From: Punica granatum
Lineage: Eukaryota; Streptophyta; Magnoliopsida; Myrtales; Lythraceae
Direction: 5' to 3'
Length of the DNA: 64,000 nucleotides
NCBI RefSeq assembly: GCF_007655135.1
Contig: NC_045127.1
Location: 44,465,538-44,529,537, forward strand
The notes below the pieces were generated by a model that was not told where the DNA came from, made no database searches, and worked only from the letters and a program-made list of their open reading frames with translations. Below are positions 22,672 through 35,322 of the stretch, one piece after another (position 1 is the first letter of the stretch; each line of letters begins with the position of its first letter). A program made the position numbers and the translations under genes.

Positions 22672-24554
22672 TGTTAGTGATATGCCATAGAGCTTGATTT
22701 ATGTATTTGGATAATTCCTTTTATGGCAATAATATTTATTCTATTATTCGTAAATTGTCTATGTTTATTGGAATAAAGTCCTTAAGATATTTAGAATGCT
22801 TCATTCTTAAGAGTTAAGAATATGAGCGACGAAGTAATTCGGTAAGAATATCTTTAAACTGTTCACGATCGTAGGAGACTTAACTGGACATTATTTCTCC
22901 ATATAGATCATTACCTCTGTCTGTTTCCATGATTAGTATACAGATACTAATGAAGATGGAGTAGTGAGTCTCATGCTATTTGATAACTGTTATCATGACA
23001 GATATGTGGATACTTATATGATAAGTAGTCGAACGTGACGTGCAGATAACATTCATACGGTAATTTACTAATGTCAATGAATGTTATCTGGATCGTATTA
23101 GTGCATATAATCCTTAGACCTGAGATGGAACGCTATCTCAAGTATAGGTAATTAGGATTTGCTACTGCTAATGTATTTGTGCTTAGCGTGAGTATTCGGC
23201 AGATAGTGGTCCTAGTTAGTTATACTTGGAGTTAGGTGTCTGATCAAGACGGAATTCACTAACCTGAGTAAACAGGGAAAATGTCCTATGGATATGAGTT
23301 TTATTCTGGATCAAGAAATCCTCGGCCGGGGTAGATGGACTTGAATAGAAAGGAGTTTCTGTTCAAGTGTTACAGATCTAATAATGAAATTAAAGAGTCC
23401 ATATGATCGGCTATAGAGTTTGGCATTTACCGTACCTCTAGCTAGATCGGGATCTTGTAGTGAAAGGATTCAGTGCATGGTATATACGATCAGAGGTTCA
23501 TCAGAATGTTCCAATTATACATTCGTCATCTTTTGGATTGTCACGATATGCTGCTAGGCGTCACTCGTGAACTTTGGGAACCAAGGGCATTTTGGGAATT
23601 ATGCTTTCGGTTACAGAAAGAGTTTCTAGTAGTATCAAATGAGTTGATACTATAATCCCATTGCCATTTGATGATGAACCTAGTTAGTCACACACATTGA
23701 GCGTGTCTAAACCGAGAAAAGAATTAATTCTAATTAAGGAAGTTAATTAGAAATTAATTATCGAACGAGGCTTGCAATGTGGTTGTGAGGGTGCTAGCAC
23801 ATCCTGAAGCCGAGTTCAATATCAAGGATAAATCTAATTAAGGAAATACGATAGTTTCCTTATTTGGAGAGTTTCTGTAAATAGATCGTCTATTTATGGA
23901 AACTCGTGTCGAGGACTTATTTAATCTTTCTTTCTAACTATAAGGGTAAGTCATTGGATGACTTAAATTATGAGGACTAATTTGTGATTTATTAATTAAT
24001 TCGGATTAATTAATAATTGCATTTTAGTCCCTAGGGTAAGAATATATATAGATATGTTCTTACGGTTAACCCAAGAGGTTAATTGATTGAAAACCCTAAT
24101 ATTAGAAAGAGAGGAAGAGGAGAGATGGCTGAAATTGTTGCCGTGAACTCCGAGGGCTGATCGGAGTTCTTCTCGGATCCGATTCGGCATTTCGGTGTTG
24201 TCCTTGGCGTCCTTGAAGAGATCTTTTCATTCCGTGACGATTCTGTTAGAGATCGGTGACCTAGATCGGAGTGTACGGGTCGAGAGGAGTCTAATCTCGG
24301 TGGAGACGTGCTCGTGTGGACGAGCTAGAGGCCGGACACTTGGACGGCTAATTTGATCGACTCGAATCAATAAGGTTAGTGAAAAGTTCGTAACTTTTCT
24401 TATGGATTCATTGTGTGATGTTATCTATTCGTTTAGAAGGCGATTCTTATGTCAAGATGTGATCTTGAAGTTTTTGATTAAACGAGCACGCGATAAAAAT
24501 TTGATTTTTACCGTAATTAAACTTTCCGCTGCGTACGTGCTCGGTTTTCTTACA
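22672..24554 (+). repeat. Copia-2 right LTR
   Basis: 1883 bp. It differs from the left LTR by about 13 substitutions and an 11-bp insertion near 24236. It is bounded by GTTCC on both sides, as a solo LTR would be. Confidence 0.9.
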
Positions 24555-25560
24555 GTTCCATGGGTAATTCCTTTCAAAAATACCAATGAATTTCAAACAA
24601 TTCTCCCACGGATTTTTCAACAATGACATTGATTTATTTTAAAAATTATTCTATGGACCGGAATATTCTATCCTCAATCATTTCTTTTGACAATACAGAA
24701 GGAATTTTTTACAGGATTCCTTGGATACAAAAGTATGCAAAGGAAAAATACAGGGAAAAAAAAATAGAAAGAGATGAAGAGTTTTAAACAAAAAGAGAAG
24801 GACACCACATTATTTATTTCCGATTTTCTTTTATTTCCTTTACTGTACTCTCAGCGTTTTTATTTCTATTTTTTTTTTACAGGAATCGACTAACTTTGTA
24901 TCCACTGCCACTGTAGCGTCTACTACCACCACCTACTGCCACTTTTGCATGGGTTGAGAGTCCTCGCGCTCTCAGTCTCCATCCTCATCTGTCATGCAAG
25001 AAGAAGACTGGCAATAATGTCATGCGGCTAGTCATCTCACTCGGCGGCGTTAATCTTGGCCAATGGGTAAATAATAAGAATAAATTAGAGGCTGGGGATG
25101 TGTGAGATTTTAAGGTAACCACAACACTTGATTAGTTTTAGTTCATCGCATAGAACTAATTAAATGGGGGACAAACGTGTGCACAGCACATCGAACCTGT
25201 AGCGTTTTGATATCCTGTGAGATGTTGAGATAACCGCAGTCGTCTAACCTAAAAGGTTAACTTTCTTAGATACGGTGTGATGTTATTATTATTTATTACT
25301 CAATAGGGGAGTCTTCTCTTTCTAATTTTTTTCTTTACTTTGTGATCATAGATAGAACGTCAGTGTAAAAAATCGACTATTTGCTCAATTTCATATGATA
25401 ACCGGCATAAATTCGGGATCTCGGGAAACCAGAACTGTTGGATACCATTAAAATAATGTAATCCGATGATTATGTGAAGTCTGACAAGTCCTGAAGTTTA
25501 TGAAATTGAGAAGGGCTTGCTGATATTTAGACTTATTGCTGATAGATATCATAACTATCT
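24555..25560. repeat. intergenic block B1, right part
   Basis: Continues block B after the Copia-2 insertion. Landmarks shared with the other blocks are TGTATCCACTGCCACTG (about 24900), GGCGTTAATCTTGGCCA (about 25050), TTGATTAGTTTTAGT and the closing GATATCATAACTATC. In blocks B3 and B4 this end leads into an SDR 3' end; here it joins the next block at about 25560. Confidence 0.8.
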
Positions 25561-26875
25561 GAGTGTTTTTACCCTTATAATATTAACAATATTAGTGTTT
25601 TACCCTTTACTCAAACAATATGAGTACCTATTACACATCACATCTTTTCAGTACTATGGCACATTCCTCTCCCGTTTTCAATAGAAAAAACCATTGTATA
25701 CCTACTCTTTGTCATAACCCTTTCCGTTTCAAGACACCATTACATACTCTTCCACTATCAAAACTATCTACCACATTCTTTGTGATAATTATTTCGCTCA
25801 GTTGAACGCATCAAATATGAAGTAACTTTTTCATTCAACTCTCACGGTTTTTCTCTCCTAATTGCATTTTTCTCTTTTGCTCCAATGACTACTCCCTTTA
25901 AATACTCTTACTTTTTTTTCTTCTACTAATCTCGGACAAAACTTTTTCCCACATTCGCTTTCTTCTACTATTTTCCTTTTATATTTTCAGTCAATGATTT
26001 TCTTCAAGTGGGGATTTTTTTTTATGCCATACCCTAACCTTATGCTTTGTTGTTCGTTTTTCTAATATTATCTGAATTCAATGCTTGAGCAACTTCACGT
26101 TCCATTGCACCATCATCCCATCCAAAATCTCGCGCCTCTTTCTCTCATGGCCAGGAGGACTATGAATTTTCTCTGATTTATACCTGGTACAAGTATTGCA
26201 GATAAAACTATAGTAGATATATATCGACATAAATTTTCTTTCGAAGTATCAACTTTCATGTATTGATAATTTCTATGGAGCATCTTGACAAAATTTTCAA
26301 TGAAATTTCACTAGTATTTAGGTATGCTTTAAGAAAAATATCAATGAGTTTTCTAAAATTTACATTAAAATTTTGAAAATTATTTTAAAGATGGAAATTT
26401 TTTGATGAATTACTGATGGATGTTCCATGAGTAATTCCTTTAAAAAATACCGATGAATTTCAAACAATTCTCCAACGGATTTTATAAAATTGATATTGTT
26501 TTATTTTAAAAATTATTCTATGGACCGAAATATTCTACCCTCAATAATTTCTTTTGAAAATACCGACGAAATTTATTAGGGGATTTCTTGGATACAAAAG
26601 TATGCATAGGAAAAATACAAAAAAAGAAAGAAAAGAAAGAGATGAAGAGTTTTAAACAAAAAGAGAAGGACACCATAGTACTTATTTCCTTTACTCTACT
26701 CTCGGGTTTTTTTTTTCTTTACAGGAATCGACTAACGTTGTATCCACTGCCACTGTAGCGCCTACTACCACCACCTACTGCCAGTTTTGCATGGGTTGAG
26801 AGTCCTCGCGCTCTTAGTCTCCTTCCTCATCTGTCATGCAAGAAGAAGGCTGGCAATAATGTCGCGGTTAGTCAT
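25561..26875. repeat. intergenic block B2, left part
   Basis: Second copy of block B, abutting B1 without an SDR gene between. It contains the uninterrupted Copia-2 target site (near 26416) and a single copy of the segment doubled in B1. It breaks off at 26875 (GTTAGTCAT) and resumes at about 28357. Confidence 0.8.
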
Positions 26876-26954
26876 TTTGATGAGAGATGCGCTACCTTTT
26901 TGGGGACATTCAGCCATGAATATCCTTTTTCTCAAATTATTGTATAATGTAAAC

Positions 26955-27198
26955 CACCAACTCAACCCAATGACAGGGAAAAACGGTTAATGTAACGGTT
27001 GCTTGAGGCGTATTAAAAATATCCAACCAATTTCCACCAGAGTCAATTCGAGGATACAAAATAATCTGACTGGTGCTGTAAGTGTGATTAGAATGACAAG
27101 AAGTTAGAGCAAGTAGAGATGCATACCACTCAGCAGCTGCCTGCCACATTCCATCTGTTATAAAGCGAGCATCGGAGAGGAGAGCTCCAGGCCCAATT
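26955..27198 (-). pseudogene. isolated exon of an unrecognised plant gene
   Basis: On the minus strand a pyrimidine-rich acceptor (TTCTTTTCAAACAG) is followed by 244 bp open in one frame, then a GT donor. The encoded 81 residues (for example DARFITDGMWQAAAEWY and LYPRIDSGGNWLDIF) read like folded protein, rich in Trp and without repeats. I do not recognise the family. No start codon or matching neighbouring exon was found, so I infer a gene fragment carried in by the insertion rather than a working gene. Confidence 0.5.
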
Positions 27199-27788
27199 CT
27201 GTTTGAAAAGAACAACTTCTCAGCAAATACTCGAGATATGTTAAGATTCATTAAGGAAATAATTTTCATATTTAAACACCCACCCAAGGAACAGATTACA
27301 GATGCATATTATTTGCTTTATTTACATGACCTAATTTGCAAATGCCTGTCAAGAGATAGATGGACAAACTGCGAAACTTATCTTAAAATATATATGATCC
27401 AAGCCTTGCTGCTTCACGACAAGAAAATGAAAAACTTCTTTAGAAAAGCATCCATGATTAGGAGCTCTACTAAGATCAACATTTTCAGAAGCGCACGCAA
27501 GAAAGCATCAGTAGAAGTGCACTCAGATGTAAGTCAGGAAGGTGTCAGCCAAATTAATCGAAAACAGTACCGTTCATAGATTTTTCCAGCGGAAGAGAGT
27601 ATGGCAGGTGGGCTTACAAAGTAGGATTGTGCCTTAGATTGATGAAATGTATTATTGGCTGCCGATAGACGGAAGGATGAAATCCAAGGGATCATTGGTG
27701 TCTACTGGTAAAGAAAGGTGAAGCCTTGAGTGATGGACGAAAAACACATTTGGACAAACGATAGAAAGTAAAGATAAAAAATTATATT

Positions 27789-27943
27789 TTTTCGGTTACA
27801 AGAAAGGCCCATGTGCCTAATACAATGAAATAAGAATATTAAAATTTAATAAATGGGCACGGGTAGTCCCACTTGAGTATCGATTCTAGAACCTCTTGAT
27901 AACCAGGCGATGCATGAGCTACTGTGCTACACCCTCTTTGATA
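27789..27943 (-). mobile_element. probable tRNA-derived SINE
   Basis: Flanked by a near-perfect duplication of AGATAAAAATTATATT (about 27772-27788 and 27944-27959, one base different). On the minus strand a B-box-like GAGGTTCTAGAATCGA follows a TAGCTCATGC-type head, and the 3' end is A-rich. It is a different family from the SINE in SDR copy 1. The internal promoter boxes are weaker, so the type is probable rather than certain. Confidence 0.6.
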
Positions 27944-28356
27944 AGATAAAAATTATATTAGTTACCGTTTCCTAAACTTTCCTATACTGCAGGAACTAGG
28001 AAAAACAGTCTTGGCACATAAAATTAATTCCTGTAAAATTTCTTGCAGGTTACATTACAATTACATGGTTCCCAACATTGAGTCCAGAAAGCAAAGTCTC
28101 AATCACAAAGAGATCCTAGATTGAGATAGAAACTAATATAGTTCATAATTCCTCCATAAGTATGAAGGCACAGGGGAGAAAAGTGCATGTGCTTAGTCTG
28201 GAGCATGAAAATTCCAACTGAATGAAAATGCTAGGGAGGAATATTGGAGGATTTACAGAATAATGGAAGTCTGCACACGCTTGTCAAAATGAAAGTTTCC
28301 ATTAAGATTTCGATAGTTAATGGAACAACGAACATTTGCAAATGGTACGCAAAATC

Positions 28357-28881
28357 CATCCCACTTGACGGCATTAATCTTGGCCAATGGGTAAATCAAA
28401 ACAATATATTAGAGGCTGGGGATGTGTCATATTTTGAGATAACCACAACACTTGATTAGTTTTAGTACATTACATAGAACTAATTAAATGGGGGACAAAC
28501 GCATGCTATGTGCATCGAACCTATGGTGTTTTTATATCCAATGAGATGTTGAGATAACCACAGTCGTCTAACCTAAAAGATTAACCTTATTAGATACGGT
28601 GTGATTTTATTATTTATTACTCAATAGGGGAGTCTTCTCTTTCTAATTTTTTTTCTTTACTTTGTGATCATAGGTAGAACATCAATGTGAAAAATCGACT
28701 ATTTGCTCAATTTCATATGATAACCGGCATAAATTTGGGGTCTTGGGAAACCAGAACTCTTGGAAACCATTAAAATCATGTAATCCGATGATAATGGGAA
28801 GTCTGACAGGGCCTGAAGTTTATGAAATTGAGAAGGGCTTGCTGATATTTAGCCTTATTGCTGATAGATATCATAACTATC
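28357..28881. repeat. intergenic block B2, right part
   Basis: Resumes block B after the insertion and ends CATAACTATC, where Gypsy-1 begins. The last five bases, CTATC, are its left target duplication. The block continues at 49181 into the 3' end of SDR copy 2. Confidence 0.8.
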
Positions 28882-29508
28882 TGTCAGCACCCAATTTTGG
28901 TTCACCGGCTCCAGAGGGGAAAAATCGTCATTTTGCCACTCGTAAGGGAAATATTTCCAATTAATTACTCGAGTATTCGTGACTTTTTGGAAATAGAAAA
29001 TTTTCCTAATTTAACACCAATTTTATGATTTTTAAAAAATAATACTATTTGGGACGTTTTCGAATTTCGCGTACATCGATGTCAATTTTCAAAATCGGGA
29101 CAAAATTCGAGATTGAAAATAATTTTATCGCATAATATCGAACAACGAATTTTTCTGAGCACGATGGCGGTCTCGAATTATTTTTTCGACGTCCGATCAA
29201 AAAGACAGAATTTTCAATTTGTACGCGCGTCGAATTCGAAAAAAAAGGGGGTCAAACGGTCAGAAGTCTGACGACTTATGACCGTTCACCCTTTCCCCCA
29301 CGTTCCTGTTCTTCTTCCTCCCCTTTTCTTTCTTTTTCTTTTCTTTTTTCTTTTTTCTTTTCTCTTCTCCTGCTCCCCTGCCGCCTTCACCGCCGAGCCT
29401 GCTGCGATCCGGACCCGAGCCTGCCGCCTCCTCTGCACACGCCAACTCCTTTGCGCACGCGACTTCTCTGCACACGCCAACGGTTTCCGACACGCAACTC
29501 CCTCCCCC

Positions 29509-29541
<33 letters not shown>

Positions 29542-32500
29542 GCTCTCGGCTGGAAACTGGCAGCTCGGGTTCCTCGCCCGGGGCTCGTCCACAAAACCCC
29601 GGAGCTCATACTCTTTCGAGACCGGACTCTCCCACGGTTCACTGATTCTCTCGGAAAAAACCTCAGCTCGAATTCTCTCGCCCGTAAGGCGTTCAAAAAA
29701 AAACAAAGAGAAGAACCGGAAGCTCAAACTCCGGGAAAACCCTATAGCTCACGGTCTCTCGGCTCGTACACATAGACACGGCCCAACTCCCCAGCCGAAC
29801 CCGTAACTCCTCCCACGGCTCGACCCCCCCCCCCCCCCCCCCCACTCTCTCTCCCACACGATTTTTCTCACCCCCCTGCTCCCGCGGTACCCCCAGCTCA
29901 GAGACCGAATCCTGGACCCGATTCCTCACCTCGGCTTCTCCTCCACGCAGGCGGACCTGAACCCCCAGTCACGAGAGCCTTCCCAGCAGACCGCCGAAAA
30001 CCCCCCGAAGTCGGGAATCTCCGCGACCGGTCGCTGCCGCCCCCGAACCGCGTCCTTTCTCCTAGGTTTCTCCTTCTCGTTTTAACCGGGTCGATTTCTT
30101 TGTTTTTCGGGTTGAATAGGCGTGTCGCCCAGCAGCCCAGCTTGAGGCCCAATCCAGCCGCGGCAGCCCGTTAGCGTCGGCCTAGCTCGGCCCAATCTAA
30201 CAGCCAACTCGCGTCGGCCCACTCGGCCCAGTCCACCTGTCACGGCCCGGTCCAATTCGTCCGGCGGGGATTTTAATTTCTTTAATTTTTTCTTATTTAC
30301 AAAATCACCCCTCAACTTCCCGAACTAGGTAAATCCTCGACTTAGTGGCATGTTTAGGGCTCCATTTCTGAATGTTTATGTTTGCTTGGATGAATATGAT
30401 GTGAAATGAGCGTTATTGGGTTGCGTGGGTGATCGGATTTGTCCCGAACTCGATTTTATGAACTTTCCGTTTTGTCTCATTTCAGTCCAGAGAACGCATT
30501 TTTATTATTTCAGATCTGCCCCAAATTTTAAAATTCTTTTCAGTCAATTCCCCGTCATTTTTACCATTTCCCATCCAGTCCTTGAATTTTCCAAAATTGT
30601 TCGAGCATCCTAAGGAACTTTTTAAGTTGTTTCAGTTTAGTCCCTGGGCCATTTTCACCCTTTTCAGATCTGCTCCGAATTTTAAAATTATTTTCAGTTA
30701 ATTCCAGGCCATTTTTAATATTTCCCAATTAGTTCTTGAATTTTCATAAATTTCTAAACACCTCTAGGAACTTTTCAAGTTGTTTCAGTTGAGTCCCGGG
30801 GCTATTTTCCACCCTTTTCAGATATGCCCCGAATTTTAAAATTTGTTTCAGTCGAGTCCCGGCCATTTTCAGCACGTTCCAATCAGTCCCTGAATTTTTC
30901 AGGATCTTTTTCGAAACTTTTAAAGTTGTTTCAGTTTGGCTCTTGGAGCATTTTTCACTTTTCAGATCAGCCCAAATTTTTAAATTCGTTTCAAACAAGT
31001 CCTGGGATATTTTCAGACATTCTTACACAGTCCCCAATTTTGCAGAATTTTCAAATCGGTCCCCTGAAACTTTATCCGAATTTTCAAATCAGTCCATGTT
31101 CTTTTAAAATTGTTCAAATCAGTCCCTTGATATTTTCTAAAGATACCCAATCCTTTCCTACTTAGATCCCCGACCGACATCATGTGTGCCCCGTTTAAAT
31201 ATTTTTCTTCTGTAATTATATGTATGCAACATGATAATACGTGCTCTTTGCGTGATTTGCCGTTTCCATGAGTCGGTGCCGTTTTATCGATTCCGTTAAT
31301 ATTATGTTTGTGTACGTTCGTATGTGTTTATCATGATCATGGCGGCACCGACTGTGTAAATTTGTATGATTGTCCTGCTTGACGTGATAATGTGCTATTA
31401 ATCCGTGTTTAAACGTTTTATTTTCTCGTTTTAATCGAAACCTCACATGAATCGGTTTAATCATGCAAACTAGACTTAAAATTATTTTTTAAATCCCAAG
31501 GTGGTCGGGAATTAGGATTCGCATCGAACGGTCCATCAATGATCGGCTCGACGGTCTGAAACCCTCATATTTAGAGCATTTGGCAAAATATTAATTAATT
31601 TAATCAATAATTCAACTAACGGGGTAATTGGGACGTTCATGCGATTAATTAACTCACTTGGCCCTAATAATTTTGCACGAATTGGTAATAAACCGGTAGA
31701 TAGGTTGCAAACATGAGTTCGTGCCCTTTTCAAAACTTGCAAATTTTATAAAACTTGAGACACGTGGTTCGATGTGACATGGATGTCTAGGGAGGACTTG
31801 CGCGTCTTGACTCGAGACCTCACCTGATTTCAGGAAACTCAGGTCGGGACGTGGAAGTTCTTTTTAGATCACTTCCGGATAGATTAACCGATCTTTTGGC
31901 TTTTTAGGGTTCTTCACAACCCCGGAAGGTCTAGGGGATCGGTTAGCGCCGGTTACAGGCCGAGGTGGCCCGCACCGCGTAGTCTCTATTTTCCGAAAAT
32001 AATTTTTACCTCAAGGGCAATATCGTCTATTTGCAACTTAGCGATAACCCTAAGGTTAGAAAAACAGAAACACTACGGTATCAGGGTAGAGATGGGCTAC
32101 TTGTCTAGGCGCAACTTCATCTGCATAGCCCGCCCTATCCGACCGATGAGTTTTTATTATTCTAGCATAGTCTCGGGTAGTTAGTTCGGGTGGATTGGCT
32201 CAAAATACAAATACCGGACTAATTATGTACTTGGTTAAGACAAAAACGGGCAATAGCGGGATAGGCACTAGGTTCTTAAATTCACGGGCGGAATACATGT
32301 TTGACAATAATCTATAACAACCGTAGTGTCACAACATAGAACAATCCTAAAAGCCACCCACAAACACAAGACTTGACAACAGACGTCACGTACGTCAGGT
32401 CCTCGGAAAATAATGCCAAATGCGAAATACCTTCCCGAGGTGATCCCTGATCGATTCAAATCTTGCACCCACTTTGTCTGCTTTAGGGTAGGATTTGCAT

Positions 32501-33259
32501 GCCAAGATACCCCGGTTAATAATCGGTTAATTCACATAAATTCAGCAATAACAAAACATCATTGTTTGTTTATTTGTGCCCGCTTATTACATTCTTGCAC
32601 TTGTTTATTATGCGGATCAAGCACGATCCTTTAGGACACGATTCATAGGGGGTCCAATGCCCAATCGTAGATCACGGGGTCCAATCCCCCTAACACTGAG
32701 CGCGCGTCTTAATTTCAATTCCAGTCTTTTTAAACCACACGGTGAGCATGAGTGGAATAATAACCGAGCGTGAACCGACCGGGATTCAGTTGTTGTAATT
32801 TGCATTTTTATTCGAGAGTACAATGTAAGGATTTATGTTGTACATTTAATCCTGTAAAATCCCGGTCGGAGAGTGGACGATTGGAGTGTTTTCTTCGAAT
32901 TTACGGTGTCAAAATGCGTAAGATGAGCGGAACTTAATTAAGCGGTAATTAAATTAAAATGGCAAGCCTAGACAAGCTAGAGTACCGATAGGGCATGCGA
33001 GATATAGGCTGGCATGTAACAGAACCCCCGAATTCGGAGCCTCGGGTTTCGCAGACCATATGCCTTAGTAATTAGGTGTACCCCGTACCCCTAGACCCGG
33101 GTAACTACCGGCCCTCGAACTTCGGGTCGTAAAATGACAAGTGGTGACTCCTTCTCACGTGCGTCCGTCACGCATCCCCGGGAAGGTGGACACTCCCAAG
33201 CCGCGTTGCATTAGGCGCGCGCACGCGTGCCCCGACTAGATGAAATTCGGGTGCGCACA
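28882..33259 (+). repeat. Gypsy-1 5' LTR
   Basis: 4378 bp. It contains a GC-rich segment (about 29380-30250) with CT and C homopolymers at 29506-29541 and 29826-29842, then an internal repeat region. Overlapping open frames on both strands of the GC-rich segment are compositional and are not genes. Confidence 0.92.
30480..31160 (+). repeat. about 150-bp degenerate repeats inside the Gypsy-1 LTR
   Basis: Segments opening TTTTCAGATCTGCCCC with a following CAGTCAATTCC-type phrase recur near 30508, 30662, 30817 and 30961, separated by CAGTTTAGTCCCTGG-type spacers. The matching array is in the 3' LTR (about 46550-47050). The pattern suggests old tandem amplification within the LTR. Confidence 0.7.
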
Positions 33260-33261
33260 AC

Positions 33262-33279
33262 TTGGTGACTCCACCGGGA
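33262..33279 (+). other. Gypsy-1 primer-binding site
   Basis: TTGGTGACTCCACCGGGA follows the LTR end by two bases. It is close to the (T)TGGCGACTCTGCTGGGG-type sites of Ogre/Tat elements, usually assigned to an arginine tRNA, and is not the initiator-Met type. The tRNA assignment rests on family knowledge. Confidence 0.65.
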
Positions 33280-33839
33280 CACTTAGAGGGTTCGGGCTCA
33301 TTCTCACTTGCTTTGCTTGTTTGTTTATTTAGCGCTTTCCGTAATTTTTCGCTTATCTACTTTACCCACTTTTATTTCCTGAACACGCATTGCATATCAT
33401 ACTAGCTTCTAGGTACCTATGGGTCACGTCCCACGATTGGTAATAGGAGCATAGGTTAGATAGGGGTTCGAAGTAGGGGTACAGCGCGCTGCTCGACTGC
33501 CGCTTAGGCCTTGAAAAGAATCCCGCTCGATTTCAAGGAATTGACACCCTTGAATTGGGGACCCCATCCCTAGATAGCACGGTCCTTATATTATCGAAAC
33601 CATGCATCGTGCTAAACCTCCATGTTAGCCTCCAACTTGACTTCAACAACAGTCCATTGAGTCGGCTTGCGCGCCATTTGAGTCTTTTCCCATTTCGAGA
33701 TACATGTACATACACCTTGTAATTAAATTAAGCCGTGGGCATTTACATTTCCGCATGCATACATCATGTAATTTTCAAAATTAAGGTGTCACTCGCATTG
33801 ATATGTCATAAGTTGATCTTCTTTTCATCTTGGTAAGGG

Positions 33840-35322
33840 ATGTCACGCTCGGCCTCCTTCCCGTGCCTCGACAGGGTCACACCACCACTGGACGAAATCA
33901 ACCGCATATGGATAAGTCTGCGCCAAATTGATTGGGACTACATCACTACCTTCATCGGAGATGTGCCTCTATTGTCCACTCGACGGGTAGACTGGTATTT
34001 CCTCAGAGCAGCCGTGACGTTTTGGGATCCAATCCACGCCATCTTCAACATCCAAGGCACCGAGCTCACACCCATTATTGAGGAATATAGGACCCTCATA
34101 GGTCGGACCGCAGTCACCCATGATATTATAGAGCCCAATCTCCAAACTACTCGACCGGCCTTAGTTTAGCGCCTACTCGGGGTGCAAAGGTCTTCGCTGC
34201 ACGCCGAGCTCGCATATTCCGGCGGTATCGAGAGAATAACTGCGAAACTACTCCGTTTTATCGATTCACAAGCACGCGTGGTCCAAGGGGATCGTTTTCA
34301 AAAGAATTTGTGTCATGCAGTTTTACTTTTGATTTTTGGGACTCTTTTATTCCTTTGCGCAGCTGATCGTATAGACGCAGCTTTAGCTAGCGTCGTCCTC
34401 CAAGTGGTCGGAGGCCGCGAGTATGAGGTAGGCCCAGTGGCTGAGACTATTCTGTCCCTCGACCGCGTCACACGAACAACTGATCGTAGGTTGAGGGGGT
34501 CCCCAATCCTCTTACAAATTTGGCTTCAAAGTCCTGCAAACCCCTTCGGCCTCCTGAGGCCAGTCCTGTTTTTTAGTTGCTCGGGGTCGATCATTTCGCA
34601 GTTATATCTCTGATACGTGTGGAACGCAAGGTTTCTGAGTGGATCAAAATTTTTCGCGAAATACCACCTAGGAGCTTTAAGTGGCGAGCCGCGTGGATGC
34701 CACCCGGACCCGCGGCCCTTAAGTGTCATTATTTTAACGGAGTCCCACTCGTAAGCCATGCGGGGTCCACCACATATTTCCCGGCGCGAGTGATGAGTTT
34801 AGCAGCTTGCAGACAGTCCCCGAGGACACGACACATACTAGATTCGAACATATTTGGTGGGTGGATCAGACATCCGTGGATCGCCAAAGAGACATCGAAC
34901 GGGTTTTGGACGTGTGGCGAACCGTGGTCATTGAGCGTCCCTACTTCCCCAAGCATCCAACCCTTGAGGAACAGGATTTCCGAGCTACCGAGGAATATGT
35001 CCTCCGCTTCTACCGGTGGGGTCCGACAGCACACGAAGATTTCGCCGACTCTCCACGAGCTGAAGATAGCGGACCAACGGGAGCAGCTCTCACCCCGAAC
35101 GCGGCCATTCAAGTAGAGCTTGCTAACCTCAGGGCTGAAAGAGATCGTCTTCGTCGGGAAGTCGCAGAGAAAGACGAGCAACTTGTAGATCAGCGGCAAT
35201 TACAGAGAGAGCTCGCCCAAGCCCGCGCCGAGATACAGAGGCACGAGCAGGAGTTGGCACGAGCGAATGTCGCCTTGGAGAGGTTCAGGAAGAGGGCCCA
35301 TGGAGGTCCACGCTCCCCTTAG
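33840..35322 (+). pseudogene. Gypsy-1 ORF1 (Ogre-type extra ORF), broken
   Basis: Starts with an ATG at 33840 (MSRSASFPCLD). A TAG at 34167 interrupts the frame, which resumes immediately, and two frameshifts follow (about 34560 and about 34800). The middle part (TELTPIIEEYRTLIG, FWDPIHAIFNIQG) resembles the plant domain called DUF7745 found in ORF1 of Ogre/Tat elements. The last 75 residues form a long charged coiled coil rich in Glu, Arg and Leu. The role of ORF1 in these elements is not established. Confidence 0.75.

Larger units (their letters stand above)
14898..24554 (+). mobile_element. Copia-2: rearranged Ty1/copia element
   Basis: LTR at 14898-16769, primer site, long leader and a broken gag-pol follow in normal order. 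The pol frame then stops matching copia at about 22364, and 307 bp of the element's own left flank (14591-14897) appears, followed by a second LTR (22672-24554). GTTCC occurs left of both LTRs (14893-14897 and just before 22672) and right of the second (24555-24559). There is no purine tract. This is not a normal provirus: it combines a 3'-truncated element with a flank-plus-LTR unit that looks like a solo-LTR allele. The two LTRs differ by about 13 substitutions and an 11-bp indel. Confidence 0.9.
26876..28356. other. 1.48-kb insertion in block B2 carrying a gene-exon fragment
   Basis: Absent from blocks B1, B3 and B4, where GTTAGTCAT runs straight into the CCCACTTGGCGGC equivalent. Only CAT is shared by both ends (26873-26875 and 28357-28359). 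No convincing terminal inverted repeats or helitron ends were seen. It holds an exon-like segment (26955-27198, minus) and a SINE (27789-27943). Confidence 0.7.

Noticed and set aside
26876..28356. Helitron or CACTA identity for the insertion
   Set aside because: I saw no TC...CTRR ends with hairpin and no CACTA termini; only 3 bp are shared at the ends.
29260..30315. Overlapping frames on both strands, rich in Arg, Glu and Pro
   Set aside because: They lie in the GC-rich, homopolymer-laden part of the Gypsy-1 LTR, and the same occurs in the 3' LTR (45200-46243).
28882..33259. Repeats near 30480-31160 as protein-coding frames (for example 30824-31165)
   Set aside because: The frames follow the degenerate 150-bp LTR repeat and encode only low-complexity Phe/Ser-rich sequence.
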